DNA of 64,000 bases from Streptomyces sp. NRRL F-5630. GTDB taxonomy: Bacteria; Actinomycetota; Actinomycetes; Streptomycetales; Streptomycetaceae. Location: positions 221,193-285,192 of the forward strand of contig NZ_JOGO01000003.1 in assembly GCF_000719475.1 (NCBI RefSeq), in the 5' to 3' direction. A program made the translations under genes and the position numbers. The notes beneath the pieces were generated by a model. It was not told the DNA's origin. It ran no database searches and saw only the letters and a list, made by a program, of their open reading frames with translations. Positions 47,266-57,794 of the stretch are shown here, in pieces. How positions within the stretch are numbered: position 1 is the stretch's first letter; every line of letters starts with the position of its first letter.

Positions 47266-47771
47266 CGGGTACCTCCTCGGGCGGCCTGCGGCGGGACCCT
47301 CGTTCCGCCCTCTGCCCGCTGATCCTGCGCCATGCGGCGCGCTGTTCGGACGACGTTCGAGGCGAAGGGGGAGGGGCGCGGGAGCGGAATCACTCGTTCG
47401 GCGGTCGCGGGAGCAGGGGGCGGCAGGAGGCGGGCGCGCGGCGCGGCACGGTGCGCCCCTCACGCGCCGGGATCACCCGTACGAGGGCTCCGTGCGGGCG
47501 CCGGGTGAGGTGCCATGCGGGCGCCGGGTGAGGCGCCGGGCGAGCAGTCGCGCGAGAGGGAGGGCGAGCTGCCGCGCGAGGCGCCCAGGAGCGGCTGCCC
47601 GAGGCGCCCCGCGCGGACCACGGCGGGTCCCCCTGAGGCGCCGCGCGAGCGGCCCCGCGAGCCCCCGCCCGCCCCCGGTAAGTACGGCCTTCCTTGCTGG
47701 CAGCGGCCGTTTTCCGCGCGTATTTTCGAGCGTCCCGCTCCACTCGTCCGACCCGCGAAGGACCCCCGGCC
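47266..47771. other. 506-bp divergent region between the ADPRH operon and the VIT-type gene
   Basis: No gene is seen. It contains a 22-bp direct repeat (47493-47514 and 47516-47537) and five copies of GAGG(C/T)GCC. It ends in a less GC-rich stretch (47681-47735) that probably carries the promoter of the plus-strand gene. The ADPRH side shows GTTCG three times (47367-47406), two of them spaced 12 nt apart. Confidence 0.5.
47493..47642. repeat. Direct repeat and GAGGYGCC boxes
   Basis: A 22-bp unit beginning TGCGGGCGCCGGGTGAGG is present twice with a 23-bp period. GAGG(C/T)GCC starts at 47507, 47530, 47578, 47601 and 47635; the 23-nt spacing recurs between the first two and the third and fourth. 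Confidence 0.6.
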
Positions 47772-48548
47772 ATGACGCCGCTCGACCTCACCACCCCGCC
47801 GACGCCCGACCCCGCCGACGCCCCCGGTGTCACCGCGCCCGCCGCCGTCCCGCACACGCCCCCGCACCCCCACCACCGCGACGTCAACGGGGGCTGGCTG
47901 CGGCCCGCCGTGTTCGGGGCCATGGACGGGCTCGTCTCGAACCTCGCGCTCATGAGCGGTGTCGCCGGCGGGGCCGTCGCACCGCACACCGTCGTGCTGA
48001 CCGGGCTCGCCGGGCTCGCGGCGGGGGCGTTCTCGATGGCGGCGGGGGAGTACACCTCGGTCGCCTCGCAGCGCGAACTCGTCCTCGCCGAGCTGGAGGT
48101 CGAGCGGCGCGAGCTGCGGCGCAACCCGGAGGAGGAGCTGGCGGAACTGGCCGCCGTCTACGAGGCGCGCGGCGTCGATCCGCGTCTCGCCGCCGAGGTG
48201 GCCCGCCAGCTCTCGGCCGACCCCGAGCAGGCGCTGGAGGTGCACGCGCGCGAGGAACTGGGCGTCGACCCCGACGACCTGCCCTCGCCGCTCGTGGCCG
48301 CGGGGTCCTCCTTCGTCTCCTTCGCGCTCGGCGCGCTGCTCCCCGTCCTCCCCTATCTCCTGGGCGCGACGGCGCTGTGGCCCGCCGTGGCGCTCGCGCT
48401 CCTCGGGCTCTTCGGCTGCGGCGCGGTCGTGGCCCGCGTGACGGCGCGCAGCTGGTGGTACGGGGGGCTGCGCCAGCTCGTCCTGGGCGGCGCGGCGGCG
48501 GGTGTGACCTACCTCCTGGGCAACCTCTTCGGGGCCGCTCTAGGATGA
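47772..48548 (+). CDS. VIT1/CCC1 family transporter
   Basis: This 258-residue protein of the vacuolar iron transporter (VIT/CCC1, DUF125) family exports or sequesters Fe(II)/Mn(II) in characterised members. After a Pro/His-rich head (about 1-45), helix 1 includes LRPAVFGAMDGLVSNLALMS, helix 2 GLAGLAAGAFSMAAGEYTSV and then a charged helical metal-binding-type domain (about 97-165, VASQRELVLAELEVERREL). Three more helices close the protein. The His-rich PHTPPHPHHRD may bind metal. A hairpin with a T-tract follows at 48702. Confidence 0.92.
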   Translation: MTPLDLTTPPTPDPADAPGVTAPAAVPHTPPHPHHRDVNGGWLRPAVFGAMDGLVSNLALMSGVAGGAVAPHTVVLTGLAGLAAGAFSMAAGEYTSVASQRELVLAELEVERRELRRNPEEELAELAAVYEARGVDPRLAAEVARQLSADPEQALEVHAREELGVDPDDLPSPLVAAGSSFVSFALGALLPVLPYLLGATALWPAVALALLGLFGCGAVVARVTARSWWYGGLRQLVLGGAAAGVTYLLGNLFGAALG

Positions 48549-48701
48549 GATGACTGAGCGCCTATACAGAACTTCGCATAAGCAGTCGTTACCAGGCGGT
48601 TTCAGTCGCGCGACGACAGGGCATGAGCCGTACGCGCCACGGGCAGCGTCGCCCGTTCCCCGGCCTGCCGGGCACGACCCCCCGCACCTCGCAGGCCCCC
48701 C

Positions 48702-48722
48702 GCCCGGCTCCGCCGGGCTTTT
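48702..48722 (+). terminator. Intrinsic terminator with U-tract
   Basis: GCCCGGC-TCC-GCCGGGC followed by TTTT is a textbook intrinsic terminator, rare in this genome for its T-tract. It lies 150 nt after the VIT-type gene. Confidence 0.7.
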
Positions 48723-48946
48723 CCAGCCCCGATCGTCCCCGCTCGACCAGCACCCTGATCGGGTGCCGCCGCCAGACCGCCGCAGGCGGCCGGACCACGC
48801 CCATGGACCGGTCGCTGTACGTGTCTCGGCAGACCCCGGCAGCACCGGAACCGGACCGCCGCCACCCCGCACGAGCCGCGGGTTCCGCCGGGTGATTGTC
48901 CGCATGGTGGAACGCAGTATCCGGTTTCCGGGATTGCTTCCATCAT

Positions 48947-48962
48947 GTAACCTGCTCGAAAT
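48947..48962 (+). promoter_or_regulatory. Candidate GlnR half-operator upstream of gltB
   Basis: GTAAC-n6-GAAAT matches the actinobacterial GlnR a/b-site pattern gTnAc-n6-GaAAc at all but one position. It lies 65 nt before the gltB ATG. A second copy pair is not obvious. Confidence 0.35.
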
Positions 48963-49027
48963 TTCGCAGAGGGCCAACGTCGTCCCTCGGCACATGTCAT
49001 ATGCCACCGACGACGACGGGAGAGCCG

Positions 49028-52000
49028 ATGCGTACTCCGCGCCCGCAGTCCCCGCAGGCAGCGGCCAAGGGCTCCGCGGTCACCTCGACCTCCTGGGCCC
49101 ACATGGACGCCCGCCCTGCCGCCCAGGGCCTGTACGACCCCCGCGACGAGCACGACGCCTGCGGCGTCGGCTTCGTGGCGACCCTCACCGGCGAGGCGAG
49201 CCACACGCTCGTCGAGCAGGGACTCACGGTGCTCAAGAACCTGGAGCACCGCGGCGCGACCGGCTCCGAACCCGACTCGGGCGACGGCGCGGGCCTCCTC
49301 ACCCAGATCCCCGACGCCTTCCTGCGCGAGGTGGCCGGCTTCGAGCTGCCCGCCCCGGGCGCGTACGCCGTCGGCATCGCCTTCCTCCCCGACAACGAGC
49401 CCGACGAGGTCGCCGACGCGGTCGCGATCCTCGCCCGCGAGGAAGGACTCACCGTCCTCGGCTGGCGCGAGGTCCCCGTCGCCCCCCAGCTCCTCGGCGC
49501 CGCCGCCCGCGCCACCATGCCCGTCTTCCGGCAGCTCTTCGTCGCCGACGCGGGCACCGACCCCGCCACCGGCGAAGCCGCCACCGGCATCGCGCTCGAC
49601 CGCCGCGCCTTCCTGCTCCGCAAGCGCGCCGAACGCGAACTCGGCGTCTACTTCCCCTCGCTCTCCGCACGCACCATCGTGTACAAGGGGATGCTCACCA
49701 CGGGGCAGCTGGAACCTTTCTTCCCCGACCTCTCCGACCGCCGCTTCGCGAGCGCCGTCGCCCTCGTCCACTCGCGCTTCTCGACGAACACCTTCCCGAG
49801 CTGGCCGCTCGCCCACCCGTACCGCTTCATCGCGCACAACGGCGAGATCAACACCGTCAAGGGCAACCGCAACTGGATGCGCGCCCGCGAGTCGCAGCTC
49901 GCCTCCACGCTCTTCCCCGGCGAGTCCCTGGAGCGGATCTTCCCGATCTGCACCCCCGACGCCTCCGACTCCGCGTCCTTCGACGAGGTCCTCGAACTCC
50001 TCCACCTCGGCGGCCGCTCGCTCCCGCACAGCGTGCTCATGATGATCCCCGAGGCGTGGGAGAACCACGCCTCGATGGACCCGGCACGCCGGGCCTTCTA
50101 CGAGTACCACTCGGCGCTCATGGAGCCCTGGGACGGCCCCGCCGCCGTCGCCTTCACCGACGGCGTCCAGATCGGCGCCGTCCTCGACCGCAACGGCCTG
50201 CGCCCCGGGCGCTACTGGGTCACCGACGACGGTCTCGTCGTGCTCGGCTCCGAGGTCGGCGTCCTCGACATCGACCCCGCCAAGGTCGTCCGCAAGGGCC
50301 GCCTCCAGCCGGGCCGCATGTTCCTCGTCGACACCGCCGAGCACCGCATCATCGAGGACGACGAGGTAAAGGCGGCCCTCGCCGCCGAGCACCCCTACGA
50401 GGAGTGGGTCGAGGCCGGCGAGATCGAGCTGCCCGACCTGCCCGAGCGCGAGCACGTCGTGCACACGCACGCCTCCGTCACCCGCCGCCAGCAGACCTTC
50501 GGCTACACCGAGGAAGAGCTGCGCGTCCTCATCGCCCCCATGGCCCAGGCCGGCGCCGAGCCGATCGGCTCCATGGGCACGGACTCGCCGATCGCCGCGC
50601 TCTCCGCCCGGCCCCGGCTCCTCTTCGACTACTTCACGCAGCTCTTCGCCCAGGTCACCAACCCTCCGCTCGACGCGATCCGCGAGGAACTGGTCACCTC
50701 GCTGCGCTCCGTGCTCGGCCCCCAGGGCAACCTCCTGGAGCCCACCGCGGCCTCCTGCCGCGGCGTGACCCTGCCCTTCCCCGTCATCGACAACGACGAG
50801 CTGGCCAAGCTCATCCACATCAACGCCGACGGCGACCTGCCCGGCATGAAGGCGGTCACGCTCTCCGGCCTCTACCGCGTCTCCGGCGGCGGCGAGGCGC
50901 TCGCCGCCCGCATCGAGGAGATCCGCGCCGAGACCGACGCGGCGATCGAGGCGGGAGCGCGCCTCATCGTGCTCTCCGACCGGCACTCCGACGCCGAGCA
51001 CGCCCCCATCCCCTCGCTGCTGCTCACCGCCGCCGTGCACCACCACCTCATCAAGACCAAGCAGCGCTCCCAGGTCGGCCTGCTCGTCGAGGCCGGGGAC
51101 GTCCGCGAGGTCCACCACGTCGCGCTCCTCATCGGCTACGGAGCCGCCGCCGTCAACCCGTACCTCGCCATGGAGTCCGTCGAGGACCTCGTGCGCGCCG
51201 GGACCTTCCTCCCCGACACCGAGGTCGAACAGGGCATCCGCAACCTCATCAAGGCGCTCGGCAAGGGCGTGTTGAAGGTCATGTCGAAGATGGGCATCTC
51301 GACCGTCGCCTCCTACCGCGGCGCGCAGGTCTTCGAAGCCGTCGGCCTCGCCGCCGACTTCGTCGACACCTACTTCTCCGGCACCGCGTCCAAGATCGGC
51401 GGCATCGGCATCGACGTCGTCGCCGAGGAGGTCGCCGCCCGCCACGCCAAGGCGTACCCGCCCACCGGCATCGCCTCCGCGCACCGCGCCCTGGAGATCG
51501 GCGGCGAGTACCAGTGGCGCCGCGAGGGCGAACCGCACCTCTTCGACCCCGAGACGGTCTTCCGCCTCCAGCACGCCACCCGCAGCCGCCGCTACGACAT
51601 CTTCCAGAAGTACACGGAGCGCGTGAACGAGCAGTCCGAGCGGCTCATGACGCTGCGCGGCCTCTTCCACTTCGCCACCGGGCGCCCCCCGGTCCCGCTC
51701 GACGAGGTCGAGCCCGTCTCCGAGATCGTCAAGCGCTTCTCCACCGGCGCCATGTCGTACGGCTCCATCTCCAAGGAAGCGCACGAGAACCTCGCCGTCG
51801 CGATGAACCAGCTCGGCGGCAAGTCGAACACGGGGGAGGGTGGCGAGGACGCCGACCGGCTCCACGACCCCGCGCGCCGCTCCGCGATCAAGCAGGTCGC
51901 CTCGGGGCGCTTCGGCGTCACGAGCGAGTACCTCGTCAACGCCGACGACATCCAGATCAAGATGGCCCAGGGTGCCAAGCCCGGCGAGGGCGGCCAGCTC

Positions 52001-53665
52001 CCGGGCCACAAGGTCTACCCGTGGGTCGCCACCACCCGGCACTCCACGCCCGGCGTCGGCCTCATCTCGCCGCCCCCGCACCACGACATCTACTCCATCG
52101 AGGACCTCGCCCAGCTCATCCACGACCTGAAGAACGCCAACCCCAAGGCGCGCATCCACGTCAAGCTGGTCTCCGAGGTCGGCGTCGGCACCGTCGCCGC
52201 CGGTGTCTCCAAGGCCCACGCGGACGTCGTCCTCGTCTCCGGCCACGACGGCGGTACGGGAGCGTCCCCGCTCACCTCGCTCAAGCACGCGGGCGGCCCC
52301 TGGGAGCTGGGCCTCGCCGAGACCCAGCAGACCCTGCTCCTCAACGGGCTCCGCGACCGCATCGTGGTGCAGACCGACGGCCAGCTCAAGACGGGCCGCG
52401 ACGTCGTCATCGCCGCGCTCCTCGGCGCCGAGGAGTACGGCTTCGCGACCGCCCCGCTCGTCGTCTCCGGCTGCGTCATGATGCGCGTCTGCCACCTCGA
52501 CACCTGCCCCGTCGGCATCGCCACGCAGAACCCCGTCCTGCGCGAGCGCTTCGCCGGCAAGCCCGAGTTCGTCGTGAACTTCTTCGAGTTCATCGCCGAA
52601 GAGGTCCGCGAACTCCTCGCCGAGCTGGGCTTCCGCAGCCTGGACGAGGCCATCGGCCACGCCGAGTACCTCGACACGAGCCGCGCGGTGGACCACTGGA
52701 AGGCGCAGGGCCTCGACCTCGCCCCGCTCTTCCACGTCCCCGAACTGCCCGAGGGCACGGCCCGCCGCCAGGTCACCGCGCAGGACCACGGCCTCGCCAA
52801 GGCGCTCGACAACGAGCTGATCAAGCTCGCCGCCGACGCCCTCGCCGCCGACTCGCCCGAAGCGGCCCCGCCGGTCCGCGGGCGGCTCGCGATCCGCAAC
52901 ATCAACCGCACCGTCGGCACCATGCTCGGCCACGAGGTCACCCGCCGCTTCGGCGGCGCCGGCCTGCCGGACGACACGATCGACATCACCTTCACCGGCT
53001 CCGCCGGCCAGTCCTTCGGCGCCTTCCTCCCGCGCGGCGTCACGCTGCGCCTGGAGGGCGACGCCAACGACTACGTCGGCAAGGGCCTCTCCGGCGGCCG
53101 CGTCGTCGTCCGCCCCGACCGGGGCGCCGACCACCTCGCCGAGTACTCCACGATCGCGGGCAACACGATCGCCTACGGCGCGACCGGCGGGGAGCTCTTC
53201 CTGCGCGGCCGCACCGGCGAGCGCTTCTGCGTCCGCAACTCCGGCGCCACCGTCGTCTCCGAAGGCGTCGGCGACCACGGCTGCGAGTACATGACCGGGG
53301 GCCGCGCCCTCGTCCTCGGCGCGACCGGACGCAACTTCGCGGCCGGCATGTCCGGCGGCATCGCGTACGTCATCGACCTCGACCGGGACAACGTCAACGC
53401 CGAGTCCCTCGCCTCCGTCGCCGACACGCTCGACGACACCGACACCGCGTGGCTGCACGAGACCGTGCGCCGCCACCAGGAGGAGACCGGCTCCACCGTC
53501 GCCGCCAAGCTCCTCGCCGACTGGGACAGCGCCGTCCACCGCTTCAGCAAGATCATTCCCCGTACGTACCAGGCCGTGCTCGCCGCCAAGGACGCCGCCG
53601 AGCGGGCCGGGCTCTCGGAGAACGAGACCCAGGACAAGATGATGGAGGCGGCGATCCATGGCTGA
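49028..53665 (+). CDS. gltB: Glutamate synthase large subunit
   Basis: This 1545-residue alpha subunit of NADPH-type GOGAT makes two glutamates from glutamine and 2-oxoglutarate. A propeptide of about 44 residues precedes the N-terminal nucleophile Cys45 in [10 protein letters not shown], which starts the type II amidotransferase domain. The central domain, FMN barrel ([36 protein letters not shown]) and 3Fe-4S Cys motif ([15 protein letters not shown]) follow. The C-terminal beta-helix contains [12 protein letters not shown] 49028 has GGGAG 6 nt upstream; an in-frame ATG at 49001 exists. It overlaps gltD by 8 nt. Confidence 0.97.
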   Translation: MRTPRPQSPQAAAKGSAVTSTSWAHMDARPAAQGLYDPRDEHDACGVGFVATLTGEASHTLVEQGLTVLKNLEHRGATGSEPDSGDGAGLLTQIPDAFLREVAGFELPAPGAYAVGIAFLPDNEPDEVADAVAILAREEGLTVLGWREVPVAPQLLGAAARATMPVFRQLFVADAGTDPATGEAATGIALDRRAFLLRKRAERELGVYFPSLSARTIVYKGMLTTGQLEPFFPDLSDRRFASAVALVHSRFSTNTFPSWPLAHPYRFIAHNGEINTVKGNRNWMRARESQLASTLFPGESLERIFPICTPDASDSASFDEVLELLHLGGRSLPHSVLMMIPEAWENHASMDPARRAFYEYHSALMEPWDGPAAVAFTDGVQIGAVLDRNGLRPGRYWVTDDGLVVLGSEVGVLDIDPAKVVRKGRLQPGRMFLVDTAEHRIIEDDEVKAALAAEHPYEEWVEAGEIELPDLPEREHVVHTHASVTRRQQTFGYTEEELRVLIAPMAQAGAEPIGSMGTDSPIAALSARPRLLFDYFTQLFAQVTNPPLDAIREELVTSLRSVLGPQGNLLEPTAASCRGVTLPFPVIDNDELAKLIHINADGDLPGMKAVTLSGLYRVSGGGEALAARIEEIRAETDAAIEAGARLIVLSDRHSDAEHAPIPSLLLTAAVHHHLIKTKQRSQVGLLVEAGDVREVHHVALLIGYGAAAVNPYLAMESVEDLVRAGTFLPDTEVEQGIRNLIKALGKGVLKVMSKMGISTVASYRGAQVFEAVGLAADFVDTYFSGTASKIGGIGIDVVAEEVAARHAKAYPPTGIASAHRALEIGGEYQWRREGEPHLFDPETVFRLQHATRSRRYDIFQKYTERVNEQSERLMTLRGLFHFATGRPPVPLDEVEPVSEIVKRFSTGAMSYGSISKEAHENLAVAMNQLGGKSNTGEGGEDADRLHDPARRSAIKQVASGRFGVTSEYLVNADDIQIKMAQGAKPGEGGQLPGHKVYPWVATTRHSTPGVGLISPPPHHDIYSIEDLAQLIHDLKNANPKARIHVKLVSEVGVGTVAAGVSKAHADVVLVSGHDGGTGASPLTSLKHAGGPWELGLAETQQTLLLNGLRDRIVVQTDGQLKTGRDVVIAALLGAEEYGFATAPLVVSGCVMMRVCHLDTCPVGIATQNPVLRERFAGKPEFVVNFFEFIAEEVRELLAELGFRSLDEAIGHAEYLDTSRAVDHWKAQGLDLAPLFHVPELPEGTARRQVTAQDHGLAKALDNELIKLAADALAADSPEAAPPVRGRLAIRNINRTVGTMLGHEVTRRFGGAGLPDDTIDITFTGSAGQSFGAFLPRGVTLRLEGDANDYVGKGLSGGRVVVRPDRGADHLAEYSTIAGNTIAYGATGGELFLRGRTGERFCVRNSGATVVSEGVGDHGCEYMTGGRALVLGATGRNFAAGMSGGIAYVIDLDRDNVNAESLASVADTLDDTDTAWLHETVRRHQEETGSTVAAKLLADWDSAVHRFSKIIPRTYQAVLAAKDAAERAGLSENETQDKMMEAAIHG

Positions 53666-55121
53666 CCCCAAGGGCTTTCTCACCCACGGGCGCGAGGTCG
53701 CCCGCACCCGTCCCGTCGCCGAGCGCGTCCAGGACTGGAACGAGGTCTACGTCCCCGGCTCCCTGCTGCCGATCATCTCGACGCAGGCCAGCCGCTGCAT
53801 GGACTGCGGCATCCCGTTCTGCCACCAGGGCTGCCCGCTCGGCAATCTCATCCCCGAGTGGAACGACTACGCCTACCGCGAGGACTGGTCCGCCGCGGCC
53901 GAGCGCCTCCACGCGACGAACAACTTCCCCGAGTTCACCGGGCGGCTCTGCCCCGCCCCGTGCGAGTCGGCGTGCGTCCTCGGCATCAACCAGCAGCCGG
54001 TGACGATCAAGAACGTCGAGGTCTCGATCATCGACAAGGCGTGGGACACCGGCGACGTCGCCCCGAGCGTCCCCGAGCGCCTCTCCGGCAAGACCGTCGC
54101 CGTCATCGGCTCGGGCCCCGCCGGTCTCGCCGCGGCCCAGCAGCTCACCCGCGCCGGGCACACCGTCGCCGTCTACGAGCGCGCCGACCGCATCGGCGGG
54201 CTCCTGCGCTACGGCATCCCCGAGTTCAAGATGGAGAAGCGGCACATCAACCGCCGCATCGAGCAGATGCGCGCGGAGGGCACCAAGTTCCGCACCGGTG
54301 TCGAGGTCGGCCGCGACCTCGACGCGGCGAAGCTGCGCCGCCGCTACGACGCCGTCGTCATCGCCGCGGGCGCCACCGTCTCGCGCGACCTGCCCGTCCC
54401 CGGACGCGACCTCAAGGGCATCCACTTCGCGATGGAGTACCTGCCCCTGTCCAACAAGGTGCAGGAAGGCGACTACGTCACCTCGCCGATCTCGGCGCGG
54501 GGCAAGCACGTCGTCGTCATCGGCGGCGGCGACACCGGCGCCGACTGCGTCGGCACCGCGCACCGCCAGGGCGCGGCCTCGGTCACGCAGCTGGAGATCA
54601 TGCCGCGACCGGGCGCCGAGCGGAACCCGGACGCGCAGCCCTGGCCGACCTTCCCGATGCTCTACAAGGTCACCTCCGCGCACGAGGAGGGCGGCGAGCG
54701 GATCTACTCCGCCGGCACCACCCACTTCGAGGGCGACGAGGACGGCAACGTGCGCTTCCTGCACCTCGCCGAGGTCGAGTTCGTCGACGGCAAGCTCACC
54801 CAGAAGCCGGGCACCGAGCGGAAGATCCCCGCCGAACTGGTCACCCTCGCCATGGGCTTCACCGGCACCGACCAGTCCAACGGCCTCGTCGAGCAGTTCG
54901 GCCTCGACCTCGACGCGCGCGGCAACATCGCCCGCGACGAGCACTTCGAGACCAACGTCCCCGGCGTCTTCGTCGCGGGCGACGCCGGACGCGGCCAGTC
55001 CCTCATCGTCTGGGCCATCGCCGAGGGCCGCTCCGCGGCGCGCGGCGTGGACCGCTTCCTGACCGGGGCCAGCTCGCTGCCCGCCCCGATCCGCCCCACG
55101 GACCGCTCCCTCGCGGTCTGA
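53658..55121 (+). CDS. gltD: Glutamate synthase small subunit
   Basis: This 487-residue beta subunit passes electrons from NADPH to the large subunit. N-terminal Cys motifs [17 protein letters not shown] and CPAPCESAC bind two 4Fe-4S clusters. The FAD motif [11 protein letters not shown] and NADPH motif GGGDTGADC follow, and the C-terminal [14 protein letters not shown] completes FAD binding. The ATG lies inside the end of gltB (8-nt overlap), ensuring paired translation. A terminator follows at 55179. Confidence 0.97.
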   Translation: MADPKGFLTHGREVARTRPVAERVQDWNEVYVPGSLLPIISTQASRCMDCGIPFCHQGCPLGNLIPEWNDYAYREDWSAAAERLHATNNFPEFTGRLCPAPCESACVLGINQQPVTIKNVEVSIIDKAWDTGDVAPSVPERLSGKTVAVIGSGPAGLAAAQQLTRAGHTVAVYERADRIGGLLRYGIPEFKMEKRHINRRIEQMRAEGTKFRTGVEVGRDLDAAKLRRRYDAVVIAAGATVSRDLPVPGRDLKGIHFAMEYLPLSNKVQEGDYVTSPISARGKHVVVIGGGDTGADCVGTAHRQGAASVTQLEIMPRPGAERNPDAQPWPTFPMLYKVTSAHEEGGERIYSAGTTHFEGDEDGNVRFLHLAEVEFVDGKLTQKPGTERKIPAELVTLAMGFTGTDQSNGLVEQFGLDLDARGNIARDEHFETNVPGVFVAGDAGRGQSLIVWAIAEGRSAARGVDRFLTGASSLPAPIRPTDRSLAV

Positions 55122-55178
55122 GAGGCCGCCCCGGCAAGGGGCCCTCACCGTCCCGTACAAAGGCGTACGGAACCGAGC

Positions 55179-55218
55179 GCGGCGCCCGCCCCGTCCCCGA
55201 CCGGACGGCGGGCGCCGC
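55179..55218 (+). terminator. Terminator of gltBD
   Basis: A perfect 12-bp outer stem (55179-55190 with 55207-55218) contains an inner CCGTCC/GGACGG pairing. It lies 57 nt after the gltD stop. Confidence 0.65.
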
Positions 55219-55387
55219 TGCGCGTCCCGGGCCCCCGCCCCCGGGCCCCGCACCGGCGCGTACCACGCCCGTGGCGCACGCCTGACCTGCGCCGCGACAC
55301 GCCCGAGTGGCCTGGCTCACCCACGAGGCGGGCTGTGCGTGTTAGGCTTGTGATGTTGCAGTTTTGGTACCCATAGAACTTTCTTAT

Positions 55388-55428
55388 GTGCGCCTGACGG
55401 AATGCTTCGTCGGGCGCATCGTTTGTTT
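55388..55428 (+). promoter_or_regulatory. Stem-loop with T-rich tail in the csp leader
   Basis: TGCGCC-T-GACG pairs with CGTC-G-GGCGCA around an 8-nt loop (55389-55418) and is followed by GTTTGTTT. It has the form of an attenuator or thermosensitive terminator inside the leader. Confidence 0.5.
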
Positions 55429-55520
55429 GGTCCCGGTTCTCCGGGTGGGGCTCATGGTGCGACACGGTGCGTGCACAGGGTACGTACCGCTCTCATCTCT
55501 CGACCTCTCAGGAGATTGAT

Positions 55521-55727
55521 ATGGCCACCGGTACCGTGAAGTGGTTCAACAGCGAAAAGGGCTTCGGCTTCATCGAGCAGGATGGCGGCGGCCCCGACGT
55601 CTTCGCCCACTACTCGAACATCGCGTCCTCGGGCTTCCGTGAGCTCATCGAGGGCCAGAAGGTCGAGTTCGACGTCACGCAGGGCCAGAAGGGCCTGCAG
55701 GCGGAGAACATCACGCCCAAGGGCTGA
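55521..55727 (+). CDS. Cold-shock protein (CspA family)
   Basis: This 68-residue single-stranded nucleic-acid-binding protein forms an OB fold. RNP1 is KGFGFI and RNP2 is DVFAHYS, preceded by [11 protein letters not shown]; the ending [20 protein letters not shown] is typical. It acts as an RNA chaperone. ATG 55521 has AGGAG 7 nt upstream. The long structured leader suggests temperature-dependent control. A DEAD-box helicase, another RNA-unfolding protein, follows after a terminator. Confidence 0.96.
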   Translation: MATGTVKWFNSEKGFGFIEQDGGGPDVFAHYSNIASSGFRELIEGQKVEFDVTQGQKGLQAENITPKG

Positions 55728-55770
55728 TTTTTGCGCGCGGCCCCCTCGGGGGCCGAGAACGCCGCGTGAG

Positions 55771-55803
55771 CGGGGTCCGCACCAGCAGGTGCGGGCCCCG
55801 TTT
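55771..55803 (+). terminator. Terminator after the cold-shock gene
   Basis: A 13-bp stem with one G-U pair (55771-55783 with 55788-55800) and a tetraloop AGCA is followed by TTT. Confidence 0.75.
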
Positions 55804-55870
55804 CCGTGCCGACGCCTTCCGCGCACGGGCGTCACCCACCCGCCCGCCGCCCCCAGAGGAAGGCACCCGT

Positions 55871-57508
55871 ATGACCACCCCCCAGGACCCCGCAGGCCGC
55901 CCCGCCCGCGATTCGCGCCGACCCGCCCGCCGCCGGGGCGCGAACGCCACCGCCCGCACCGAGGCCCCCCGCGCCCCCCGCGGCGAAGCGCCCCGCACCG
56001 GCCGCGGAGAGACCCGTACCGCCCGCGGCGACAGCGCCCGCGCCCCCCAGCCCCGCCGCCGCGGCCCCGCCTCCGGCGCAGGCACCCGGGGCAGCGGCTC
56101 GCGAGGCGGCGCCAAGCCGGCCGGCGGTCCCCGCGACTTCGCCGCGCCCGAGCCCCGTACCCCCGCGCTCCCGCCCGTCGCGGCCTTCGAGGACCTCGAC
56201 ATGCCCGAGGCGCTCCTGAAGACCCTCGCCGCGCAGGGCGTCACGACGCCGTTCCCGATCCAGGCCGCGACCCTCCCGAACTCCCTCGCGGGCCGCGACA
56301 TCCTCGGCCGGGGCCGCACCGGCTCCGGCAAGACCCTCGCCTTCGGCCTCGCGCTCCTCGCCCGCACGGCCGGCCGCCGCTCCCAGCCGCGTGCCCCGCT
56401 CGGCCTCGTCCTCGTGCCCACGCGCGAACTCGCCCAGCAGGTCACCGACGCCCTCACCCCCTACGCCACCTCGGTGAACCTGCGCCTGACGACCGTCGTC
56501 GGCGGGCTCTCGCTCACCAAGCAGGCGAACGCGCTGCGGCGCGGCGCGGAACTCCTCGTCGCGACCCCCGGCCGCCTCAAGGACCTCATCGACCGCGGCG
56601 ACTGCACCCTCCAGGACGTGCGTACCACCGTCCTCGACGAGGCCGACCAGATGGCCGACATGGGCTTCCTGCCCCAGGTCACGCGCCTGCTCAACCAGGT
56701 CGAGCCCGAGGGCCAGACGATGCTGTTCTCGGCGACGCTCGACGCCAACGTCGACCGCCTCGTCCGCGAGTTCCTCGACGACCCGGTCGTCCACTCCGTG
56801 GACCCCTCGGCGGGCGCCGTCACGACGATGGAGCACCACCTCCTGTACGTCGCCGACGCGACCGTCAAGCGCGCCGTCACGCACCACATCGCCGCCCGCC
56901 AGGGCCGCCTCATCATGTTCGTCGACACCAAGCACGGCGCCGACCGCCTCGCCAAGCGCCTCCTCGCCGACGGCGTCCCCGCCGCGGCCCTGCACGGCGG
57001 ACGCAGCCAGCCCCAGCGCACCCGCACCCTCGACCAGTTCAAGAACGGGCAGGTCACCGCGCTCGTCGCGACCAACGTCGCCGCGCGCGGCATCCACATC
57101 GACGCGCTCGACCTCGTCGTCAACGTCGATCCGCCCGTCGACCACAAGGACTACCTGCACCGCGGCGGGCGCACCGCCCGCGCCGGCGAGTCCGGGAGCG
57201 TCGTCACGCTCGTCCTGCCCGAGCAGAAGCGCGACACGCAGCGCCTCTTCACGGCCGCCGGCATCCGCCCGCAGACCGCGAACGTCACCGCGAGCGACCC
57301 CGAACTCGCCCGCGTCACCGGCGCCCGCGAACCCTCGGGCGTGCCCGTGACCCTCGCCCCGCCCGTCAGCGCCACCCCGCCCGCCCCGCGCGGCGGCACC
57401 GGCGGCGGCACCCGCACCGGCTCCGGCAGGCGCCGCGGCGGCAGCGGCGGTGGCGGCGGCGCGAGCCGACGCGGCCGGGGGCGCGGACCGCGCTCGCAGG
57501 CAAGCTGA
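55871..57508 (+). CDS. DEAD-box RNA helicase
   Basis: This 545-residue helicase has a 95-residue Arg/Ala/Gly-rich disordered head and a Gly/Arg-rich tail (about 505-545, RGG-like), both suited to RNA binding. Core motifs are Q-motif FPIQAATLP, motif I GRTGSGKT (148-155), Ia PTRELAQQ, Ib TPGR, II DEAD (256-259), III SAT (287-289), V ARGIHI and VI HRGGRTARAG. ATG 55871 has an AGAGGA site. Placement after csp suggests a role in unfolding structured RNA in the cold, but it has its own promoter region. Confidence 0.94.
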   Translation: MTTPQDPAGRPARDSRRPARRRGANATARTEAPRAPRGEAPRTGRGETRTARGDSARAPQPRRRGPASGAGTRGSGSRGGAKPAGGPRDFAAPEPRTPALPPVAAFEDLDMPEALLKTLAAQGVTTPFPIQAATLPNSLAGRDILGRGRTGSGKTLAFGLALLARTAGRRSQPRAPLGLVLVPTRELAQQVTDALTPYATSVNLRLTTVVGGLSLTKQANALRRGAELLVATPGRLKDLIDRGDCTLQDVRTTVLDEADQMADMGFLPQVTRLLNQVEPEGQTMLFSATLDANVDRLVREFLDDPVVHSVDPSAGAVTTMEHHLLYVADATVKRAVTHHIAARQGRLIMFVDTKHGADRLAKRLLADGVPAAALHGGRSQPQRTRTLDQFKNGQVTALVATNVAARGIHIDALDLVVNVDPPVDHKDYLHRGGRTARAGESGSVVTLVLPEQKRDTQRLFTAAGIRPQTANVTASDPELARVTGAREPSGVPVTLAPPVSATPPAPRGGTGGGTRTGSGRRRGGSGGGGGASRRGRGRGPRSQAS

Positions 57509-57517
57509 ACAAGCCCT

Positions 57518-57556
57518 CGCAGGGGCGCTCCGGGATCCTCCCGGGGCGCCCCTGCG
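57518..57556 (+). terminator. Terminator after the helicase gene
   Basis: CGCAGGGGCGC pairs exactly with GCGCCCCTGCG, and the 17-nt interior forms a second CCGGG/CCCGG stem. It starts 9 nt after the stop. Confidence 0.75.
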
Positions 57557-57794
57557 GCGTTTCGGCAACCCCCTTGGCGTTCCCTGCGGCGCTCCGGGAC
57601 ACCTGAGTCGCGCCGTCGCCGGTCCGGGATCACTCGGAGGGTGTCTGCGGAGTCTCGGGCCACTTTCGGCGTTCCCGAGCCCACCCGGAGGAGCCCCTTC
57701 GGCGCCGTGGCCGTCACGCTTCCCCGCCCGTCTCGTTGGGCAGGCTCCCCACCGGCACCCGTCACCGGAGCACCCCCCAGCGAAAGGGCCCCCG

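Larger units (their letters stand above)
48549..49027. other. 479-bp leader/intergenic region before gltB
   Basis: No protein gene is supported. It begins with an unusually AT-rich stretch (48550-48605), then paired GC hairpins (around 48636-48675) and an intrinsic terminator (48702-48722). Its last 130 bp hold a candidate GlnR box and the gltB ribosome-binding site. A small RNA between 48549 and 48722 is possible but unproven. Confidence 0.45.
55122..55520 (+). other. gltBD terminator and long leader of the cold-shock gene
   Basis: About 400 bp without a gene. It contains the gltBD terminator, a second GC hairpin (55228-55247), a candidate -10 TAGGCT (55343-55348), an AT-rich initial transcribed region (55350-55390) and a stem-loop with T-rich 3' side (55388-55428). 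The leader would be about 165 nt, as for cspA-type genes. Confidence 0.55.

Noticed and set aside
47681..47735. Iron-regulator (DmdR/IdeR) box before the VIT-type gene
   Set aside because: GGTAAG...CCTTCC is only loosely similar to the 19-bp consensus and is not palindromic.
48602..53707. Very long open frame antisense to gltB
   Set aside because: It is a compositional shadow of gltB with no ribosome-binding site and no recognisable domain.
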